Counted from the first letter of the stretch, positions 1 through 5,779 are shown. The stretch is DNA of 5,970 bases from Gammaproteobacteria bacterium (GCA_012735335.1 JAAYHO010000494.1:1-5970); one strand, 5' to 3'. Numbers and translations are program-made. Notes: generated by a model not told the origin, from the letters alone.

Positions 1-83
1 CAGGGCCGTGCCGACACGCTGCAAGTACGTCCATGTAAGCTCGCGGTTTTCATCCCTGAAAACCGACGGTCGGCACAACCCTG
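1..83. repeat. Palindromic hairpin module A (REP-like intergenic element)
   Basis: The outer arms 1-15 and 69-83 are inverted repeats matching at 13 of 15 positions. Inside is a perfect 8-bp stem (44-51 with 58-65) with a 6-base loop. A weaker TAC/GTA stem lies at 26-28 and 35-37. Fixed landmarks in order are GACACGC (13-19), TCCATG (30-35), GCTCG (39-43), CATCCCTG across the hairpin loop (51-58) and ACGGTCG (66-72). The same landmarks recur in opposite orientation in the module at 154-254, so the two are copies of one element. It lies downstream of the 3' end of the HerA-like gene and may be transcribed as part of its trailer. The element starts at the window edge and may extend leftwards. 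I take it to be a dispersed REP-like repeat; the family name is not certain. Confidence 0.75.
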
Positions 84-102
84 CACCCCAGACCGCCCAC
101 AC

Positions 103-143
103 ACTCCGAGCCGCTGGAAGAAAAACCCTCAGCCACTCGGAGT
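103..143. repeat. Central stem-loop between the two palindromic modules
   Basis: ACTCCGAG (103-110) is perfectly complementary to CTCGGAGT (136-143). After a 2-base internal loop on each side, GCTG (113-116) can pair with CAGC (130-133), closing a loop that contains an A-rich run (118-125). On the minus strand this run becomes a short T-rich stretch inside the loop, not after the stem, so it is not an intrinsic terminator. Its position between two inverted modules suggests that all three belong to one composite element. Confidence 0.6.
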
Positions 144-153
144 TTCCGCCGTT

Positions 154-254
154 GCGCTGGGACGCCCCTGACACGACCGTTTGATGTCAGGGATGACATC
201 AACGAGCCCCCACGGACGGGGTCACGGCGTGTCGTGGCAGGGGCGTACCAGCGC
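154..254. repeat. Palindromic hairpin module B, inverted relative to module A
   Basis: The outer arms 154-177 and 231-254 are inverted repeats matching at 22 of 24 positions, strong enough for a cruciform or long RNA hairpin. Inside are a perfect 9-bp stem (181-189 with 194-202, loop GGGA) and a small CCCC/GGGG stem (208-211 with 218-221). Read on the minus strand, the landmarks are GACACGC (233-227), TCCGTG, GCTCG (207-203), CATCCCTG at the hairpin loop (195-188) and ACGGTCG (180-174). This is the same order as in module A at 1-83. The hairpin stems differ in sequence between the modules, yet each is self-complementary. Confidence 0.8.
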
Positions 255-273
255 AGAGGCCTGCACGAAAGTT

Positions 274-301
274 CCAGCAACCTCTTACCAGCAACCTCTT
301 A
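274..301. repeat. Perfect 14-bp tandem duplication
   Basis: The unit CCAGCAACCTCTTA occurs twice without a gap (274-287 and 288-301), 22 bases beyond the stop codon of the HerA-like gene on the minus strand. It sits within the loop of a longer-range inverted repeat, GAAAGTTC (267-274) with GAACTTTC (317-324). It reads as a recent slippage duplication. No function can be assigned. Confidence 0.9.
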
Positions 302-323
302 AAGGTGAAGAGCGACGAACTTT

Positions 324-1811
324 CTACTTCCGCCCCGTCAACGACCCCAGCAATCCCCGCGCCAGTTCCCGGCCGATCTGTCTGGCCAGGGTCTGTACTG
401 CGGTGCGTACTGTGGTATTGATCACGCCGTCGGTCACGCTCTTGCCCGCGGTGCTCTTGCGATTGCTGCGCGACTCTTCCTTTGCCTTGCTCTTGCTCTC
501 GGCTTCGGTCTGCGCCTGCTTGGCGGCCTGTTCGGCGCGCTGGGCGAGGATTTCGTAGGCTGATTCCCGATCGATCCCGCGCTCGTAGCGTCCGGCCAGC
601 GGTGAGGCCTGGAACAGTGCGGCGCGTTCCGTCTCGTTCAGCACGCCGATACGCGAACGGGGTGGTGCCATCAGGGTGCGCTGCACCACCGAGGGGCGGC
701 CCTTCTCGTCGAGCACGCTGACCAGCGCTTCACCTACACCCAGCTCGGTCAACACCTCGCGGGTTTCGAACGCCGGGTTGCTGCGGAAGCCATCGGCCAC
801 CGCGCGCAGGGCCTTCTGCTCCTTGGGCGTGTAGGCGCGCAGGGCGTGCTGGATGCGCAGACCCAGTTGGGCCAGCACCGCATCCGGTACGTCACTGGGG
901 GACTGGGTAACCATGAAGACGCCTACGCCCTTGGAGCGGATCAGTCGCACCACCTGCTCGATGCGTTCGTGCAGGGCCTTGGGGGTGCGGTCGAACAGCA
1001 GGTGCGCTTCGTCGAAGAACAGCACCAGGCGGGGCTTGTCCGCATCGCCCTGCTCCGGCAGTTGTTCATGCAGTTCGGACAGCAGCCACAGCAGGAAGCT
1101 GGCGTATACCCTGGGCGATTCCTGGATCAGTTTGCTGGCTTCCAGCAGATGGATATGGGCGCGACCGGACAGGTCGCGCTGCATCAGATCCGCCAGTTGC
1201 AGGGCCGGCTCGCCGAACAGGCGCTCGGCGCCCTGCTGCTGGAGGATGACCAGACGCCGCTGGATGGCCTGAATACTGGCCGAGGATATACCAGCGCCGA
1301 CGCCGGTCAGTTCCTGCGGGTGGCGCAGCAGCCAATCCATCAACGCCTGCAGGTCCTTCATGTCCAGTAACAGCAGGCCCTGCTGGTCGGCCCAGGCGAA
1401 TACGCTGTAGAGCGCGGCCAGTTGGTTGTCATTCAGATCCAGCAGGCTGGCCAGCAGCAGCGGGCCCATTTCGCTGATGGTGGTGCGCAATGGGTGGCCA
1501 CGGTCACCGAGAATATCCCAGAACACCACCGGCACGGCGGCGGGTTGCCAGTCCAGGCCGGGCATCAATGCCAGGCGTTTGTCGATCGCCGGGGAAGAAC
1601 TGGCGGCGATAGCCACGCCGGACAGGTCACCCTTGATGTCAGCGGCAAACACCGGCACCCCGGCATTGGCAAAACCTTCAGCCAGTACCTGCAGGGTGAC
1701 CGTCTTGCCGGTACCCGTGGCGCCGGCGATCAGGCCGTGCCGGTTGCACATGCGCAGCGACTGGCTGATCAACTGGCCGTCGCTGCCCCCCAATTGCAGA
1801 ACTGGATTCAT
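324..1811 (-). CDS. yjgR: YjgR/DUF853 HerA-like ATPase
   Basis: This 495-residue P-loop ATPase belongs to the HerA-like C-terminal (DUF853, YjgR) family, cytoplasmic proteins related to the HerA/FtsK translocase superfamily. Their cellular role is poorly defined. Walker A is GATGTGKT at residues 30-37. Walker B is the hydrophobic strand ending in FFDEAH (265-270). A conserved VTQSPSDVPD segment (301-310) and LGLRIQHALRAYTPKEQKAL (316-335) follow, close to E. coli YjgR as I remember it. Residues 423-458 form a charged Ala/Gln/Lys/Ser linker. The last 28 residues are a conserved basic helical tail. The length is close to that of E. coli YjgR (about 500), so the gene appears intact. The ATG at 1811 is chosen because homology begins at once after it; a weak AGGA lies 11 bases upstream. 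It is probably the last gene of a purU-CBS-yjgR transcript. The family assignment is firm; the molecular function is not. Confidence 0.93.
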   Translation of the reverse strand: MNPVLQLGGSDGQLISQSLRMCNRHGLIAGATGTGKTVTLQVLAEGFANAGVPVFAADIKGDLSGVAIAASSSPAIDKRLALMPGLDWQPAAVPVVFWDILGDRGHPLRTTISEMGPLLLASLLDLNDNQLAALYSVFAWADQQGLLLLDMKDLQALMDWLLRHPQELTGVGAGISSASIQAIQRRLVILQQQGAERLFGEPALQLADLMQRDLSGRAHIHLLEASKLIQESPRVYASFLLWLLSELHEQLPEQGDADKPRLVLFFDEAHLLFDRTPKALHERIEQVVRLIRSKGVGVFMVTQSPSDVPDAVLAQLGLRIQHALRAYTPKEQKALRAVADGFRSNPAFETREVLTELGVGEALVSVLDEKGRPSVVQRTLMAPPRSRIGVLNETERAALFQASPLAGRYERGIDRESAYEILAQRAEQAAKQAQTEAESKSKAKEESRSNRKSTAGKSVTDGVINTTVRTAVQTLARQIGRELARGLLGSLTGRK

Positions 1812-1834
1812 GGCTGGAATATTCCTGTGGGTCC

Positions 1835-1852
1835 GCCGGGCTCGTGCCCGGC
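1835..1852 (-). other. GC-rich hairpin between the CBS gene and the HerA-like gene
   Basis: GCCGGGC (1835-1841) pairs perfectly with GCCCGGC (1846-1852) around a 4-base loop. It fills most of the 45-base gap between two minus-strand genes. No T-tract follows on the minus strand, so it is not a classical terminator. It could stabilise or stall the transcript, or lower expression of the downstream ATPase gene. Confidence 0.5.
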
Positions 1853-1856
1853 TGGC

Positions 1857-2276
1857 TCAGCGGCGTTTCGGGGCGCCGTGGTCGTTGTAGGTTTTCAGTG
1901 CGCGCAACAGATCCCGACGGCTGATCTGCCCTACCAGCTTGCCCTGCTCAAGCACTGGCAGGCGCCGCCGACTGCGGGTCACAAAGTGTTCGGCGGCCTG
2001 AAGAATGTCGGCGTCAGCGTCGATGGTTTCCACTGCCTTGCTCATCAGCGAGGCCACCGTGCCGCAACTTTCCTCGTAGTAGGCACCATTGAGTATGCCC
2101 TGCAGACAATCACTCTCGGACAACACTCCCACCAGATTGCCCTGGGCATCCACCACCGGTGCCCCGGAAATGCGGTGGGCCAGCAGCACATCAATGGCCT
2201 TGAACAGATTGGTCTCGGGAGACAGCGTGATTGCCTCCCGGTTCATGTAGTCCCGCACTTTTATTGATCTGTGCAT
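1857..2276 (-). CDS. Tandem CBS-domain protein
   Basis: This 139-residue soluble protein consists of a single Bateman module, two CBS domains at about residues 7-58 and 73-129. Each domain keeps the usual end signature: GVLSESD (50-56) and GQISRRD (116-122). The Ser and Asp of such motifs typically contact the ribose of bound adenine nucleotides. Stand-alone CBS pairs of this size generally act as AMP/ATP or SAM sensors that modulate partner proteins. No catalytic domain is present and the partner cannot be read from the sequence. The ATG at 2276 is preferred over an in-frame ATG at 2324, because AGGGGAG lies about 7 bases upstream and the family-like start (MHRSIKVRDYM) begins there. The gene follows purU by 53 bases and precedes the HerA-like gene by 45, consistent with an operon. 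Confidence 0.9.
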   Translation of the reverse strand: MHRSIKVRDYMNREAITLSPETNLFKAIDVLLAHRISGAPVVDAQGNLVGVLSESDCLQGILNGAYYEESCGTVASLMSKAVETIDADADILQAAEHFVTRSRRRLPVLEQGKLVGQISRRDLLRALKTYNDHGAPKRR

Positions 2277-2283
2277 TGTCTTG

Positions 2284-2290
2284 CTCCCCT
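2284..2290 (-). promoter_or_regulatory. Ribosome binding site deciding the CBS gene start
   Basis: The minus strand reads AGGGGAG followed by CAAGACA and then the ATG at 2276. This good Shine-Dalgarno match at normal spacing rejects the 16-codon longer start at 2324. Confidence 0.7.
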
Positions 2291-2329
2291 GCGCCCCCAA
2301 CCGTGCCGGTATCCCGCCAGCCAATACTG

Positions 2330-3181
2330 CTAGGCAAATACCACGGTCTTGTTATCGTGAACCAGAACCCTGTCTTCCAAGTGATAGCGCAAACCGCGGG
2401 AAAGTACCATCTTTTCCACATCTTTACCGAGACGAACCATATCTTCGGCGTTATCCCGGTGGCTGATACGAACAACATCCTGCTCGATAATCGGGCCTGC
2501 ATCCAACTCTTCGGTAACATAATGACAAGTTGCGCCGATCAGCTTGACGCCACGAACAGCTGCCTGATGATAAGGACGGGCGCCAACAAAGGATGGCAGG
2601 AAGCTATGATGAATATTGATTACCCGCCCGGCATATTGATCGCACAGGCTGGACGGCAGTATCTGCATATAACGCGCCAGCACAATACAATCTGCCTGCT
2701 GCTCATCCACCAGACGAGTTACTTCATCAAATGCCGGAGTCTTGTCTTTCGGGTCAACCGGTACGTGGTGGAATGGAATACCATGCCACTCGACCATGCT
2801 GCGCAAGTCATCATGATTGGAAATGACGCTGGTTATTTCACAGTCCAGTTCACCACTGTGAAAACGGTGCAGCAGATCAGCCAGACAATGGGACTCGCGG
2901 CTGGCCATCAACACCACCTTCTTGCGCTGCGCGGAGTCACTTACCCGCCACTGCATGCCGAACTCGGCGGCAATGGGTGCAAATACGGTACGCAGGCCGT
3001 CGACGTCGAAGGGCAATGAGTAGGCACGAATTTCATGACGCATGAAGAACCAGCCGGACAGGTGATCCGAATGGTGGCTGGCTTCGGTAATCCAGCCGTT
3101 GTAGGTTGCCAGCAGGTTACTGACCTTGGCCACTATTCCCACGCGGTCGGGACAGGCTATTACCAGACGAAAGGTACGCAT
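2330..3181 (-). CDS. purU: Formyltetrahydrofolate deformylase PurU
   Basis: The enzyme hydrolyses 10-formyltetrahydrofolate to tetrahydrofolate and formate. It balances the one-carbon pool and, in E. coli, supplies formate for PurT-dependent purine synthesis. The protein has 283 residues, normal for the family. An N-terminal ACT domain (about 4-80, beginning RLVIACPDRVGIVAKVSNLL) is the expected regulatory part; in E. coli PurU methionine activates and glycine inhibits. The formyltransferase-fold catalytic domain covers about 87-275. The catalytic triad shared with PurN is visible as N189 and H191 in INIHHSFLPSF, and D227 in ELDAGPII, with the same H-to-D spacing of 36 as PurN. The ATG at 3181 is preceded by GGAG about 10 bases upstream, and homology starts at residue 3. 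The gene is divergent from mvaT and is probably the first gene of a cluster with the CBS protein and YjgR-like ATPase. PAO1 also has a purU copy beside mvaT, as I recall. GC content looks lower than in the flanking ATPase and sbcB genes. Confidence 0.96.
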   Translation of the reverse strand: MRTFRLVIACPDRVGIVAKVSNLLATYNGWITEASHHSDHLSGWFFMRHEIRAYSLPFDVDGLRTVFAPIAAEFGMQWRVSDSAQRKKVVLMASRESHCLADLLHRFHSGELDCEITSVISNHDDLRSMVEWHGIPFHHVPVDPKDKTPAFDEVTRLVDEQQADCIVLARYMQILPSSLCDQYAGRVINIHHSFLPSFVGARPYHQAAVRGVKLIGATCHYVTEELDAGPIIEQDVVRISHRDNAEDMVRLGKDVEKMVLSRGLRYHLEDRVLVHDNKTVVFA

Positions 3182-3252
3182 CTAATCAACTCCGGAGGTG
3201 CAGGTTGCCCTGTGGTCATCATGCTGAGCCAGGGGCGCTTCGAAAGCTGCGT

Positions 3253-3281
3253 ATTCTACTCTGGCCGGGCAAAAATTTCAG
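3253..3281 (-). promoter_or_regulatory. Candidate sigma70-type promoter for purU
   Basis: The minus strand shows CTGAAA (3281-3276), a 17-base spacer and TAGAAT (3258-3253). These match the -35 and -10 consensus at 4 and 5 of 6 positions. Transcription would start near 3246, leaving a leader of about 65 bases before the purU ATG. It is predicted by eye only. Confidence 0.45.
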
Positions 3282-3338
3282 CAGCTGCGCCCTCACCCCG
3301 GTGCCATTCAACAGCATAATCCTGCTGCACATAATTAC

Positions 3339-3370
3339 TTCACTTTCTTGTACAACTAACGACATATAAT
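3339..3370 (+). promoter_or_regulatory. AT-rich promoter region of mvaT
   Basis: A perfect TATAAT lies at 3365-3370, 48 bases before the mvaT ATG. No good -35 box sits at 16-18 bases: TTCACT (3339-3344) is 20 bases away and TTGTAC (3348-3353) only 11. The -10 element may therefore depend on an activator or a flexible spacer. The surrounding 80 bases (3321-3400) are about 36% GC, well below the coding DNA on either side. This is the kind of sequence MvaT/H-NS proteins bind, so autoregulation is plausible. Confidence 0.55.
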
Positions 3371-3418
3371 CTACTATTACTGCCACTATTCAAACACCCT
3401 TTAACGAGGCCAGATATC

Positions 3419-3790
3419 ATGTCCATGCTGCAGCAATATCGTCAAATTGAAGACACCATCCGCGAATTGAGCGAAAAACTGAAATCCCTGTCCAACGACG
3501 ACAAACTGAAGAAAGAAATCGAGTTTGAAAAGAAGCTCACTGCATTGATGGAGCAATATGGCAAGAACCCACGGGATGTTCTCGCCATTCTGGATCCGGA
3601 CAATAAACTGGCCGGCCCGGCAAGAACCGCTGCCGCACCTGTCAAGCGTGCCCGTCGGGTTAAACGCTACAAGAACCCGCACAATGGTGATGTGATTGAA
3701 ACCAAGGGCGGTAACCACAAGCAGCTGAAAGCCTGGAAAGAGCAGTATGGCGCTGACACAGTTGAAAGCTGGGCCACCATTCTGGACTGA
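3419..3790 (+). CDS. mvaT: MvaT-family H-NS-like xenogeneic silencer
   Basis: This 123-residue nucleoid protein of the MvaT/MvaU family is the Pseudomonas functional counterpart of H-NS. It binds AT-rich DNA, forms filaments and silences foreign genes, virulence and biofilm loci. The N-terminal half (about 1-60) is heptad-like and charged, as expected for the coiled-coil dimerisation and oligomerisation region. A basic linker (KRARRVKRYKN, 76-86) leads into the C-terminal DNA-binding domain. R79, G98 and N99 line up, shifted by one residue, with R80, G99 and N100 of P. aeruginosa MvaT, the AT-pincer that reads the minor groove. The signature NPHNGDVIETKGGNHKQLK is intact, and the C terminus ESWATILD resembles the family ending. 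The ATG at 3419 has GAGG 9 bases upstream; a second in-frame ATG two codons on is less well placed. It is monocistronic and ends in a bidirectional terminator. MvaT versus the paralogue MvaU cannot be fully settled by eye, but the purU/sbcB neighbourhood favours mvaT. Confidence 0.95.
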   Translation: MSMLQQYRQIEDTIRELSEKLKSLSNDDKLKKEIEFEKKLTALMEQYGKNPRDVLAILDPDNKLAGPARTAAAPVKRARRVKRYKNPHNGDVIETKGGNHKQLKAWKEQYGADTVESWATILD

Positions 3791-3818
3791 GCCGCAGCCG
3801 CAACTGTCTTAACACATG

Positions 3819-3848
3819 AAAAAGCCCCAGCATCATGCCGGGGCTTTT
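3819..3848. terminator. Bidirectional intrinsic terminator between mvaT and sbcB
   Basis: AAAAGCCCC (3820-3828) pairs perfectly with GGGGCTTTT (3840-3848). GCA/TGC can extend the stem past one mismatch, leaving a 3-base loop. The stem has an A-run on the left and a T-run on the right, so RNA from either strand ends in U residues. It begins 28 bases after the mvaT stop and ends 2 bases before the final codon of sbcB on the minus strand, serving both convergent genes. Confidence 0.9.
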
Positions 3849-3850
3849 CA

Positions 3851-5305
3851 TTATGGGGCTGATATTCCCAGTCTGGTTGCCAACTCCGTGGCATACAGCT
3901 GCCATTGGTCTAATAGCTCCCCCTGCTGCCCATCAACCTCCGGCAACAACTTCTGTATCTCCTGCATGAAGTTGCCCAGGGTAATCGGGGCACCCGCCAC
4001 TTCACCACTGAGTTTCTGCCTGCAGAAGGCCTGCCACTGGGCCTGCTCTGCTGCGTTAAGCGAATCCGGGAAGTTACGGGCCCGGTAGCGGCTCAGCATA
4101 TCCGTCAGACGTTGGTCTTCCAGCGGCCAGCGCGACGCTGTCAGGTCGACCCCATCCGCCTCGCGGATGGCGGGCAACAGGCGTCGATCCCGATCCGAGG
4201 TAAAGCCATCGTACAGCAGGGTTTCCGCCTCGGGTTCCTGGTCCGCCTCCAGCGGCCGGGTCTGCTCGGCGTAGATGCTCGCCAGCTTGTGCTGCACACC
4301 GGGGCGCCACTGGGCCAGTTGCCCGGCGCGCTCCAGCAGCAGCGGCATATCCAGTTGCAGCCGCTCGATATCCGGCGCCCGCAGCACCTTGATCGTCGCC
4401 AGCACCGGACATTTGTTGATATGCACCAGTTTCAGTCCCGGACGTTGCTCGCCGGGCTGCAGATCTTCGTTGCGGGTGTACAGCCGCTGGCGCAACTGGT
4501 CAGCGGACAGGTCCTGCAACTGCAGCGGATCCACCGCCAGATCCCAGACAATCAGCGCATTGCGGTTCTTCGGGTGCCAGCCCAGTGGCAACACCACTGC
4601 CAGGCCGCTGCGTTCGCGGCCGAAGCGCCCGGATACATGCACCAGCGGCACCGGGTTCTGCAGGTCGACCAGAGCACTGACCTGGTGCTTGCTGCGCAAC
4701 TGATAGAGGTAGTCGTACAGCCTGGGCTGAGCTTGCTTCAGCAGCCGGGCCATGGCGATGGTGGCACGCACGTCGGCCAGGGCATCGTGGGCCTGGCCGT
4801 GGTCGATGCCGTTGGCGGCGGTGAGCAGCTCCAGACGCAGGCTGGTAAAACCTTCCTGCTGCGGCCATTCAATGCCCTCAGGGCGCAGGGCATGGGCGGT
4901 GCGCAGGGCATCCAGCAGGTCCCAGCGGCTGTTGCCGCCCTGCCACTCCCGGGCATAGGGGTCGAAATAGTTGCGAAACAGCGAGAAGCGGGTCATCTCG
5001 TCGTCATAGCGCAGGCTGTTGTAGCCGGCGCTGCAGGTGCCCGGTACCGCCATCTGTTCATGCAGCAGGTGCATGAACTGCGCCTCCGGCAGTCCGCGCT
5101 GCATCCGCGCCGGCTCGATGCCGGTGATCAGGCAGGCCATGGGATGGGGCAGGATGTCCTCGGCGAGGCGGCAGTCCAGACACAGGGGCTCGCCGATCTC
5201 CTGCAGTGACTCATCGGTGCGCACACCGGCCACCTGCAGCGGACGATCCCGGCGCGGGTCGATCCCGGTCGCCTCGAAGTCATACCAGAAAATACTTTTG
5301 CTCAT
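3851..5305 (-). CDS. sbcB: Exonuclease I (exodeoxyribonuclease I)
   Basis: This 484-residue processive 3'-to-5' single-strand DNA exonuclease is used in recombination, mismatch repair and removal of 3' overhangs, and is recruited through the SSB C-terminal tail in E. coli. The DEDDh active site is complete: D9 and E11 in YDFEATG, D101 in YNSLRYDDEMTR, and H173 and D178 in AHDALADV. These correspond to D15, E17, D108, H181 and D186 of the E. coli enzyme. The nuclease domain covers about residues 5-195. The SH3-like and helical ExoI C-terminal regions follow, with conserved LVHVSGRFG, WHPKNRNALIVWDLA, KLVHINKCPVLA and YRARNFPDSLNAAEQ. Length is close to the 475 of E. coli. The ATG at 5305 has a GAGGGGG Shine-Dalgarno about 6 bases upstream. 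It lies 60 bases after the PilZ gene with no terminator between, so cotranscription is possible. It converges on mvaT. Confidence 0.97.
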   Translation of the reverse strand: MSKSIFWYDFEATGIDPRRDRPLQVAGVRTDESLQEIGEPLCLDCRLAEDILPHPMACLITGIEPARMQRGLPEAQFMHLLHEQMAVPGTCSAGYNSLRYDDEMTRFSLFRNYFDPYAREWQGGNSRWDLLDALRTAHALRPEGIEWPQQEGFTSLRLELLTAANGIDHGQAHDALADVRATIAMARLLKQAQPRLYDYLYQLRSKHQVSALVDLQNPVPLVHVSGRFGRERSGLAVVLPLGWHPKNRNALIVWDLAVDPLQLQDLSADQLRQRLYTRNEDLQPGEQRPGLKLVHINKCPVLATIKVLRAPDIERLQLDMPLLLERAGQLAQWRPGVQHKLASIYAEQTRPLEADQEPEAETLLYDGFTSDRDRRLLPAIREADGVDLTASRWPLEDQRLTDMLSRYRARNFPDSLNAAEQAQWQAFCRQKLSGEVAGAPITLGNFMQEIQKLLPEVDGQQGELLDQWQLYATELATRLGISAP

Positions 5306-5365
5306 CAGGGTCCCCCTCGCTTGCCGAATCCGGGAGCAGGGTAACCCGGTACGAGCCGGACTACA

Positions 5366-5767
5366 TCAGGCATCCACCTGATGCATGAAAGAAAAATAGC
5401 GTTTGAGGGCGATCGACAGGCCAGCGAAGATCTGCTGATTGTCGGAAATGCTGAAACCCACGTCGTAATGCCCCGGGGTCAGATCGGGGCGACACCAGCG
5501 GCTGACAGCCCGGAAAACCACAATGGTCTCCCCCTCTCCACCCAGCGGCGGCAGGTGCAGCTGCATCTCGTACTCTTCGTCGAGCAGCACCGGGTGAGGA
5601 CTGATCAGCATGAAGCCATGGCAGGACACATTGCCCATGCTGCCCATGAACTGGCCGGAATAGCTGTTGTACACATTCAGGTAAGCCTTGAGCTGGTGCC
5701 GGGCAATGCCGCGCTTCAGCTGTTCAGCTACCAGGTTGGTGTTGCCATGGGAAGCCATGCCGGACAT
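5366..5767 (-). CDS. Single-domain PilZ protein, probable c-di-GMP receptor
   Basis: This 133-residue soluble protein has no signal peptide or membrane segment. A PilZ fold is indicated by the two classic c-di-GMP contacts in order: RGIAR (R19 to R23, RxxxR) and NVSCHG (46-51, the D/NxSxxG motif). Between them is a strand-like LKAYLNVYNSYSGQFMG, and after them come alternating hydrophobic strands (61-72, 81-89, 101-107) and a final helix (about 111-128). PilZ proteins typically transmit c-di-GMP levels to motility, exopolysaccharide or protein partners; the partner here is unknown. The ATG at 5767 is chosen because AGGAG stands 7 bases upstream. The open frame extends upstream to 5881, but those 38 codons are Arg/Cys/Pro-rich and unlike the domain. 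ATG at 5758 is a possible alternative. It lies 60 bases ahead of sbcB in the same direction. I do not recognise a specific named homologue. Confidence 0.85.
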   Translation of the reverse strand: MSGMASHGNTNLVAEQLKRGIARHQLKAYLNVYNSYSGQFMGSMGNVSCHGFMLISPHPVLLDEEYEMQLHLPPLGGEGETIVVFRAVSRWCRPDLTPGHYDVGFSISDNQQIFAGLSIALKRYFSFMHQVDA

Positions 5768-5774
5768 CAGGACG

Positions 5775-5779
5775 CTCCT
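5775..5779 (-). promoter_or_regulatory. Ribosome binding site fixing the PilZ gene start
   Basis: The minus strand reads AGGAG, then CGTCCTG, then the ATG at 5767. The spacing of 7 is ideal and supports the 133-residue product over the 171-residue open frame that begins at 5881. Confidence 0.75.

Noticed and set aside
1..254. CRISPR array or phage attachment site as an explanation for the repeats
   Set aside because: There are only two related units in inverted orientation with no regular spacers, no cas genes, and no integrase or tRNA target nearby.
50..280. A 76-codon minus-strand open frame through the palindromic modules
   Set aside because: It is made entirely of inverted-repeat sequence, with an Arg-rich composition and no domain. 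The repeats explain the open frame.
181..558. A 125-codon open frame on the plus strand crossing the palindromic region into the 3' end of the yjgR-like gene
   Set aside because: Its first third is translated repeat DNA and the rest is antisense to a real gene. No Shine-Dalgarno sequence precedes it.
1422..2267. A 281-codon open frame on the plus strand spanning the yjgR-like and CBS genes
   Set aside because: It runs antisense across two well-supported genes and the gap between them. It shows no domain-like pattern and no convincing ribosome binding site.
2277..2324. Longer N-terminus for the CBS protein starting at 2324
   Set aside because: The extra 16 residues are unlike CBS proteins, and the internal ATG at 2276 has a strong, well-spaced Shine-Dalgarno sequence.
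2231..3019. A 262-codon open frame on the plus strand, antisense to purU
   Set aside because: It is a shadow of purU, which has its complete catalytic triad. The translated frame resembles no family I know.
4112..5209. A 365-codon open frame on the plus strand, antisense to sbcB
   Set aside because: It lies wholly inside sbcB, whose active site and family motifs are intact. Its protein is rich in Gln, Arg and Ala with no recognisable domain, as expected for a GC-rich shadow frame.
5306..5365. Possible terminator between the PilZ gene and sbcB
   Set aside because: Only a 5-bp CCGGG/CCCGG stem with a 10-base loop can be drawn, with no T-tract after it on the minus strand.
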